Shown here one piece after another: positions 61,070 to 64,000 of a stretch of DNA of 64,000 nt (position 1 is the first letter of the stretch; each line of letters begins with the position of its first letter). Both the position numbers and the translations under genes were made by a program. Origin of the DNA: Bog-756 sp963734395 (GTDB lineage Bacteria > Actinomycetota > Acidimicrobiia > Acidimicrobiales > RAAP-2); the NCBI GenBank assembly GCA_963734395.1, contig CAVTGY010000002.1, forward strand, positions 868,001 to 932,000. The letters run 5' to 3'. The notes under the pieces are model-generated. The model was not told the DNA's origin, made no database searches, and saw only the letters and a list, made by a program, of their open reading frames with translations.

Positions 61070-61815
61070 ATGGGACGGGAACCCGCCAGCGGCAAGCCGA
61101 CGGGGACCAGGCGCGCCCGGGCCGCCCAGCCGGGCAGGCGCGCCCGCTCGAGAGAGCCGGTGCCCGGACGACAAACTGGAGCGATCCCTGACCGACCAGG
61201 GGTTCGGCCTGGTGGCCGGGCTCGACGAGGTGGGAAGGGGAGCCTGGGCGGGACCGGTGTCGGTAGGGGTGGTGGTGTTCCCCGAGGGTCTGAAGGCGCC
61301 TCGCAGGGCTACGCGACTCGAAGATGCTCACCGAGGAGCGCCGTGAGGCGCTGTTTCCCATGATCACCCGATGGTGTGCCGGCTGGGCGGTCGGGCACGC
61401 CGGAGCCGCCGAGTGCGACCGACTGGGGATGACCGCCGCACTGCGGTTGGCTGCCCGACGCGCCCTCTTCGGCCTGGCCTGGCCCCCTCAGGTGGTGGTG
61501 ATGGACGGCGGCTTCGACTACGTGAGCGAGCCGCATGCCGTCGACCACGCTCGGTCGACAGCGGTCGGCGCACCGCAGATTCGGACCGTGGTGAAGGGCG
61601 ACGCCACCTGCGTGTCCATCGCCGCCGCCTCGATCGTGGCCAAGGTCACCCGTGACCGGTTGATGCGGTCGCTGTCGGGGAGCTTCCCCGGCTTCGACTT
61701 CGATCGCAACAAGGGCTACCCCTCGCCGGTGCACCGCACCGCCCTTGCCGGGTTCGGCCTCACTTCGATGCATCGCCGATCGTGGTCGTACGTGGACGAT
61801 CTGGCCTTCCTCTGA
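61070..61815 (+). CDS. rnhB: Ribonuclease HII, frame-broken
   Basis: About 248 codons starting MGREPASGKPTGTRRARAAQ with a basic leader. After a frame change near 61165 comes the catalytic LVAGLDEVGRGAWAGPVSVG (DEVGRG), and after one near 61310 SKMLTEERREALFPMI, VVVMDGGFDYV, the second catalytic region RTVVKGDATCVSIAAASIVA and HRTALAGFGLTSMHRRSW. RNase HII removes ribonucleotides from DNA. The basic N-terminal extension is longer than in most family members. Confidence 0.88.
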
Positions 61816-61838
61816 GAGCGTCTGTGAGCCGGGAGAGC

Positions 61839-63103
61839 TCAGGTGGGCGCCGGCTCCTTGGGCAGGCCGAGCACCCGTTCGCCGATGATGTTGCGCAGGA
61901 TCTCGTCGGTGCCTCCGGCTATCCGCATTCCCGGTACCCCGAGGAGGTAGTCGGACCACGCGTAGGTGCCCCACACGCCGGTGTCGGCCACCAGGGCGGG
62001 GCCGAGGATCGACGAGACCAGCTCGCAGGTGCGCACCATGTTGGCGGTCAGCGAGAGCTTGGCCAGCGACATCTCCGGCCCGGGCAGCTGACCGACGGCC
62101 AGCTTGGCGGACGCCCGCAGGTTGGTGTAGCGGGCCACTCGTTCGTTGATGAACACCGTGGCCAGCTGTTGGCGGACGAGCGGATCGGTCGGACCGGCCG
62201 GTCACCCGGGCCAGCTCGAACAGACGGATGGTGGTGGGCAGCCCGATGCCGCCCCCTCCGCCACCAATGGCTGCCCGTTCGTTCATCAGGGTGGTCAGCG
62301 CAACACTCCACCCGCCGTTCACGTCACCCAGGCGGTGGGAGTCGGGAATCCGGACATCGGTGAAGAACACCTCGTTGAAGGTGGCGCCCCCGGTGATCTG
62401 GCGCAAGGGTCGCACCTCCACCCCGGGCGCGTGCATGTCGACGATGAATCCGGTCAGCCCGCGGTGCTTGGGGAGATCGGGATCGCTGCGGCAGATGATC
62501 TCGCCGATGTCCGAAAGGTGGGCCCCTGAGGTCCACACCTTCTGGCCGTTGACGATCCACTGGTCACCGTCGCGCTCGGCCCTGGTCTGGAGTGAGGCCA
62601 GGTCGGAGCCCGATGAAGGCTCGCTGAACAGCTGGCAACCGATGATGTCCCCGCGGTACATCGGGCGCAGGGTGGCCTCCTTCACCTCCGCGGTGGCGTG
62701 AGCGAGGATGGTGGGAGCGACCATGCCCAGGCCGATCCCATAGATCGCCATGGACGGCGTCCTGTACTCGGCCGACAGGCGGCTGTAGATCCTCTCGTAC
62801 TCACGCGGCAGCCCTCGGCCCGCCGTAGGTCGGCGGCCCGGTGATCCATCCGAAGCCGGCGTCGAACACCGTCTGGGCCCAGGAGCGGGCCGCGGCCACG
62901 TCGGCGAGCTCCTGATCGGGGGTCCGCTCGGGGAAGAGGCCGACCCGGTCAGAGCCCTCTCCCCAGACGAAGGTCTCCGGTGGGCGCTTGGCGGCGTGAC
63001 CGTCGAGGAACTGGCGGGCTTCGTGTTCGAATTGCTCGGGGCTCACCGTCGATTCGGAATCGTCGGTCACCGACTCGTTCTGGCTGGTTAGGGCGCTGGC
63101 CAT
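61839..63103 (-). CDS. Acyl-CoA dehydrogenase, frame-broken
   Basis: About 421 codons from ATG 63103, after GGAGGGG. N-terminal part: SPEQFEHEARQFLDGHAAKR and AQTVFDAGFGWITGPPTYGG. After a frame change near 62810: TPSMAIYGIGLGMVAPTILA, the loop QLFSEPSSGSDLASLQTRAE, WIVNGQKVWTSGAHLSDIG and RIPDSHRLGDVNGGWSVALT. After another near 62200: RYTNLRASAKLAVGQLPGPE and MRIAGGTDEILRNIIGERVL (GGTDEI FAD loop). The sequence fits the large acyl-CoA dehydrogenases of actinobacterial lipid or steroid degradation; the substrate is unknown. Confidence 0.87.
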
Positions 63104-63182
63104 CGTCGAGATCCCCTCCGTCGTTCCTGCCGCCCGATCCGGGCCGTTGACAGCGTAACCGTGGGCCCGAGACCGGCGGTCT

Positions 63183-64000
63183 TCAACCGCCGGTGGCTGT
63201 GGTTCGGACTGCCCGTTCCCGGGCATGACGGACCATGGCGGCAAACGCATCGGGATGGGTCAGGTGGGCTCCGTGGCCTGCCCCGGCGATCTCGGTCAAC
63301 TCGGCATCCGGCGTGTGTTCCACCAGCCAGGCAACCGACTCGCGATGGCGCGGGGTCGAATTCTCACCCCGACCGAAGACGGCCGGGATCCTGAGCCCGC
63401 TGACATCGAACGGTGCCCGGGTGGCACGAATGTCTCCCAACTCGGCCGCCAGTGCCGGGCCTTCTGCCCGCCGCGCCGCTCTGGTCTCCTCGGGCAGTCG
63501 ATCCCATGCGGCATCCCCGACCATCCGCCGGAAGAAGCGCTCCGCCGTGCCGTGGTCGTTGCTGTCGCCGTTGTCCGGCGACGAGCTGGGATTGTGGCCG
63601 TGTGTCGACCGGTCAGGCCCTGACGGGCTCTGGCTCAACCAGGGCATCGGGGGTTCGTAGGCGGCGACGCCGACAATCGAGGCTGCTGCCCTGGTGGCGC
63701 AGCGCGGCACCCAGCGCCACGTCGCCCCCATAGCTGTGTCCGATGACCACGGCTGCCCGTCCACCGATCACTTCGAGGAGGTCATCGACGTGCCCGTCAA
63801 GGGTGGTGTTGAGGGGCAGCACCCGCCGCGAACGGTGATAGCCCCTTCGGTCGTACACGACGGTGTGGAGGTCGCTGAGCCGTCGAACCACCCGGACAAA
63901 GCTGGTGGAACGGTCGAGCGACCCGTGGACCAGCACCACGATCGGAGAAAGGCGATGGCGAGAACTACCTTCCGGGACGTGCTCGGTGATGGACAGTCGG
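63183..64000 (-). CDS. Alpha/beta hydrolase, N-terminus cut by window edge
   Basis: The frame is open to the right edge of the window. LSPIVVLVHGSLDRSTSF holds the oxyanion HGS, VVIGHSYGGDVALGAALRHQ the nucleophile elbow GHSYGG, and, after a frame change near 63670, LRIPAVFGRGENSTP and LTEIAGAGHGAHLTHPDAFA the acid region and catalytic His. The C-terminus ends at 63183. The first few residues lie beyond base 64000. Substrate unknown. Confidence 0.82.

Overview
This window comes from a high-GC actinobacterium, most likely class Acidimicrobiia (inference). The pointers are a CofC-type F420 biosynthesis gene beside several luciferase-like (F420-type) oxidoreductases, a PafB/PafC pair, an HU protein with a lysine/alanine-rich tail, a Tad locus ending in a LysM-SARP/BTAD membrane protein, and a complete type IV pilus gene set. 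No rRNA, tRNA, CRISPR array or insertion sequence was seen.

Layout. (1) 1-8.3 kb: a Tad/Flp pilus operon on the + strand (CpaE-like ATPase cut by the left edge, TadA, TadB, TadC, Flp pilin, three TadE/F/G-like pseudopilins, LysM-SARP/BTAD membrane protein). (2) 8.4-21.2 kb: a lipid catabolic island whose gene content and near order match the igr/steroid side-chain degradation genes of mycobacteria: FadE29-like, ChsH2-like, FadE28-like, ChsH1-like, Ltp2-like, FadD17-like and FadD19-like proteins, with three LLM oxidoreductases and an isochorismatase-fold hydrolase. Sites resembling the KstR operator lie in its three promoter regions. (3) 21.4-28.3 kb: a DUF3558-like membrane protein, DXS, an AIM24-family protein, a thioesterase and TldD/TldE. 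(4) 28.4-45.2 kb: type IV pilus genes in two blocks, pilT-pilM-pilN-pilO on the - strand and pilB-pilT2-pilC-pilA on the + strand. Between them lie FmdB-like, MoaC, a NarL-type two-component system and a prepilin-peptidase-like protein that seems to lack its catalytic aspartates. (5) 45.4-49.7 kb: acyl-CoA carboxyltransferase, CtaG, PafB and PafC. (6) 49.8-52.7 kb: a MobF relaxase and a VirD4/TraD coupling protein facing each other, a probable mobile-element remnant. (7) 53-64 kb: HupB-like protein, PIG-L deacetylase, CofC, a class III adenylate cyclase, a GH38 alpha-mannosidase, an acyl-CoA synthetase, RNase HII, an acyl-CoA dehydrogenase and an alpha/beta hydrolase cut by the right edge.

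A dominant property is that many genes are split by single-base frame changes, while conserved protein sequence continues in another frame on both sides of each break. This looks like uncorrected indels in the assembly rather than real gene decay. Split genes are therefore given as one feature each, with approximate break points. Genes 664-5337, pilT, pilC, pilA, ltp2, the carboxyltransferase, ctaG, cofC and moaC read intact.
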